Source: JANNSX01 sp031403155 (GTDB lineage: Bacteria > Pseudomonadota > Alphaproteobacteria > Rhizobiales > Hyphomicrobiaceae). Taken from it: a DNA stretch of 13,395 nucleotides. Positions 11,212 through 13,395 of the stretch are shown piece after piece. The DNA lies in assembly GCA_031403155.1 (NCBI GenBank), contig JANNSX010000370.1:1-13395 (forward strand), in the 5' to 3' direction. The notes below the pieces were generated by a model. The model did no database searches, was not told where the DNA came from, and worked only from the letters and a program-made list of their open reading frames with translations. The position numbers and the translations under genes were made by a program. Numbering within the stretch: position 1 is the stretch's first letter; each line of letters opens with the position of its first letter.

Positions 11212-13395
11212 ATGTCGCTCAAGAAGAAACTTACTGTTCTCACGTTCGAAGAGCTTTGCCGCCTCAATACCGCGCCGGTGCTCCGCACCGACAGCAACTG
11301 GGTCAAGGAGGATGGTCCACTAAAGGCGACGGGCAACGTCCTCAAGGCGATCACTCACCCGGGCGCGCCCTTCGGCTCCTTCGCCGACCGCACCGATACG
11401 GACGCCGACGGCAACGTCCTCAAGGTCACGACGACCGGCACCTTCTTCGGCAAGTTCGGCATCCTGACGCTGAACGCGAACGGCACCTACAGCTACAAGC
11501 TCTACACTGCCGCACAGAAGCCCGCCGCCGCCAAGGCCGTGCAGGGCCTGAGCGAGGGCGAGACGCTCCGCGAAAGCTTCACCTACAAAGCAACCGACGG
11601 CTTCGTCACCAAGACCGCGACGTTGAAGATCACGATCTTCGGCACCGATGATCCGGTGAAAATCACCGACTTGACACCGGCCGCCAATGGCGGCGACGCG
11701 GTGGTCGACGAGGACGGACTTCCGGGCGCCGTGCTCGATGCGGCCCGGCCCGGCGAGACGGATTCGACCGAATCAGCGACGGCCACCGGCAACTTCAAGA
11801 TTTCAGCACCCGACGGCATCGACGACCTTCTCGTCGGCGGCACCGCCGTTATCACCAACGGCGTCTTCACAGCCAAGACGATCACGACACCGCTCGGCAA
11901 CGAACTCAAGATCATCGCCTTCAACGCGGCGACCGGCGTCGTCACCTACAGCTACAAGCTTTTGGCCGCCGAAAACCATCCCGGCGCCGGCGAGGACAGC
12001 ATCTTCGAGCAGTTCGCCGTCGTGCTGACGGACGTCGACGGCTCCTCGGCGACAGCCTCCCTCGACATCCGCATCGTCGACGACCAGCCGACGATCACGC
12101 TGAGCGGCCAGAATGCACCGAAGCTCGTCGTCGGCGACAGCGACTTCAACACCGATGCCACCGCCAGCTTCGTTGGCCTCTTCACGTCCGCCTTCGGGGC
12201 TGACGGCGCGGGCAACCTCACCTATGTGCTCGACACCTCGGGCGCTTCGAGCGGCCTCGTCGACACGCTAACCGGTGATGCCGTCGTCGTCGCCAAGGAA
12301 GTCGACGACATCGTCGGCCGCGTCGGCGGGTTGGAGGTTTTCCGCATCTCCGTCAATCTCGCAACCGGTGAGGTCAAGCTGGACCAGAGCCGCTCCGTCG
12401 TGCACGACGATCCGGCGGATCCGATTGAAGCCGGCGCCTCGGCGGCCACGCTCAGCGCCGCCGACCTCGTGACCCTGACGGCCACCATCGTCGACGCGGA
12501 TGGCGACCAGTCGTCCGCCACCGCCAACATCGGCGGCGCCTTCTGCTTCACCGATGACGGCCCGAGCATTGTGCCCGCCCCCGGGTTTCGGGCGCCGCCG
12601 CTGCGCACCGATGACGAAGATATCGTCCCCGGCGCCCCCATCGTACCGGATACGGCGTCCGGCAATTTCGCGACCGCTTTCAACGGCCTCTTCGGCGCCG
12701 ATGGTCCCAAGGATGTCAATGACGACGACGTCACTGACCCCGACGCCATCGCTTATGTCCTCGAGATCCCCGGCGCCAATACGCCGACGGGGCTCATCGA
12801 TGTTCTGAGCGGCGAGGACATCGTCCTACAGATCGTTCTCGGTGCCGTGCAAGGCGTCACGGATGTCACGGGCGAGCTCGTGTTCACCATCGAGGTCGAC
12901 GGCTCGGGCCTGGTCACACAGTCGCAGTACCGGCCGCTGTCGCACCCCTTGATCACCGATCCCGACGACCCGGTTATCCTCCCCCCCAACTTGATCACGC
13001 TCAAGGGCACGATCACCGACGGCGATCTCGACACCGCGAATGCATTGATCGATATCACCGGCAGCTTCAGCTTCAACGATGACGGACCCCAAGCGCTACA
13101 GGGCACGTCGGCGGACTCTGTCGACGAAGATGGTTTGCTGAACGGCATCGACGACGGACCCGGCGACATTGGCCTCTTGGTCGATGCGACCGGCAACGGC
13201 TCGGTCGTGGGGCTTTTCGACATCGGGGCGGACATTCCGCCGACCTACCAGCTCACCGGCTTGACCACCGGTCTGCCGGTGATCACTGCCGGTGGCCTCG
13301 CCGTCGTTTACTCGGTCGTCGGCAACACGTTGTTTGCCAAGGCCGGTGGCGTCGATGTCTTCACCTTCGTGCTCAACGGCACGACGGGCGCCTGG
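11212..13395 (+). CDS. Large repeat protein, probable type I-secreted adhesin with VCBS and T1SS-143/DUF5801-like repeats (3' end outside the window)
   Basis: An uninterrupted frame of 728 codons runs off the window end. ATG at 11212 follows GGAG (11201-11204) with a 7-base spacer. The N-terminus (MSLKKKLTVLTFEELCRLN) is short and charged with no Sec signal, as expected for type I export through a C-terminal signal. Repeats read by eye: a VCBS-like domain at about 31-149 (GTFFGKFGILTLNANGTYSY, LSEGETLRESFTYKATDG, ending FGTDDPV); a second at 164-294 (VVDEDGLPGAV ... VVLTDVDGSSATASLDIRIV, DDQPT); two T1SS-143/DUF5801-like units at about 302-452 and 470-627 (FVGLFTSAFGADG / FNGLFGADG; TATIVDADGDQ / KGTITDGDLD; ending CFTDDGPS / FNDDGPQ); and the start of a fifth from 635. 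The composition is acidic and rich in Gly, Thr and Asp. Likely a cell-surface or biofilm adhesin. RTX repeats, the secretion signal and the ABC/MFP transporter are not in the window. Confidence 0.88.
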   Translation, partial: MSLKKKLTVLTFEELCRLNTAPVLRTDSNWVKEDGPLKATGNVLKAITHPGAPFGSFADRTDTDADGNVLKVTTTGTFFGKFGILTLNANGTYSYKLYTAAQKPAAAKAVQGLSEGETLRESFTYKATDGFVTKTATLKITIFGTDDPVKITDLTPAANGGDAVVDEDGLPGAVLDAARPGETDSTESATATGNFKISAPDGIDDLLVGGTAVITNGVFTAKTITTPLGNELKIIAFNAATGVVTYSYKLLAAENHPGAGEDSIFEQFAVVLTDVDGSSATASLDIRIVDDQPTITLSGQNAPKLVVGDSDFNTDATASFVGLFTSAFGADGAGNLTYVLDTSGASSGLVDTLTGDAVVVAKEVDDIVGRVGGLEVFRISVNLATGEVKLDQSRSVVHDDPADPIEAGASAATLSAADLVTLTATIVDADGDQSSATANIGGAFCFTDDGPSIVPAPGFRAPPLRTDDEDIVPGAPIVPDTASGNFATAFNGLFGADGPKDVNDDDVTDPDAIAYVLEIPGANTPTGLIDVLSGEDIVLQIVLGAVQGVTDVTGELVFTIEVDGSGLVTQSQYRPLSHPLITDPDDPVILPPNLITLKGTITDGDLDTANALIDITGSFSFNDDGPQALQGTSADSVDEDGLLNGIDDGPGDIGLLVDATGNGSVVGLFDIGADIPPTYQLTGLTTGLPVITAGGLAVVYSVVGNTLFAKAGGVDVFTFVLNGTTGAW

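Noticed and set aside
11009..11323. 104-codon plus-strand frame starting in the adhesin leader
   Set aside because: It starts at TTG about 15 bases from the nearest AAGGAG, has an Arg/Ser-rich shadow-like product and overlaps the adhesin start in another frame.
11332..11425. 16-bp direct repeat GGCAACGTCCTCAAGG at 11332 and 11410 within the adhesin gene
   Set aside because: Both copies encode GNVLK in the same frame inside one VCBS-like domain; repeated motif and codon bias explain it without a mobile or regulatory role.

Overview
The window looks like chromosomal DNA from a GC-rich alphaproteobacterium, most likely of the Hyphomicrobiales (Rhizobiales) type. The basis is the tsaD-gpsA-(...)-EVE-methyltransferase gene order, the frequent GTG starts and stop/start overlaps, and the protein families present. 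This placement is inference from gene content and style; no RNA gene is present to confirm it.

Layout from left to right. (1) Positions 2-1524 hold the 3' end of tsaD (tRNA t6A synthesis) overlapping gpsA (glycerol-3-phosphate dehydrogenase). (2) Positions 1606-2342 hold a toxin-first toxin-antitoxin module, a RelE/HigB-like toxin followed by an XRE antitoxin. Its promoter carries a 19-bp palindrome in the -35/-10 spacer. (3) Positions 2353-3485 hold an EVE-domain protein overlapping a class I SAM methyltransferase of the ETF-beta lysine methyltransferase (METTL20-like) type. (4) Positions 3498-5122 hold an AT-rich promoter with tandem operator-like repeats, followed by hipB and hipA (XRE repressor and HipA-family kinase toxin). 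(5) Positions 5309-6310 hold two adjacent, diverged DUF1761-type small membrane proteins. (6) Positions 6338-6422 hold a compound palindromic intergenic repeat lying at the convergent end of the next gene. (7) Positions 6470-10807 are a lipid/CoA metabolism block: a minus-strand single-domain 3-hydroxyacyl-CoA dehydrogenase relative (L-gulonate dehydrogenase/lambda-crystallin type), divergent from a bifunctional enoyl-CoA hydratase/3-hydroxyacyl-CoA dehydrogenase that overlaps a thiolase. (8) Positions 10808-11211 are a gene-free, partly AT-rich 404-bp leader with a perfect-arm 20-bp inverted repeat and a strong hairpin. (9) From 11212 to the window end runs an uninterrupted reading frame of at least 728 codons for a large repeat protein (VCBS and T1SS-143/DUF5801-like repeats), probably a type I-secreted adhesin; its C-terminus and any transporter lie outside the window.

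How the parts work together. The hydratase/dehydrogenase and the thiolase supply the last three steps of a beta-oxidation turn. The METTL20-like methyltransferase family is known for modifying electron transfer flavoprotein beta, which takes electrons from the first step, so a functional link is possible but not shown here. Two unrelated toxin-antitoxin modules lie immediately on either side of the EVE-methyltransferase pair, and each brings its own self-regulating promoter. This is the most mobile-looking part of the window. I see no CRISPR array, no transposase, no tRNA and no rRNA. I found no clearly undescribed system. The best candidates for a closer look are the hipBA control region (possible leaderless start inside an operator), the HipA glycine-loop variant, the two modules around EVE-methyltransferase, and the control region of the giant adhesin.
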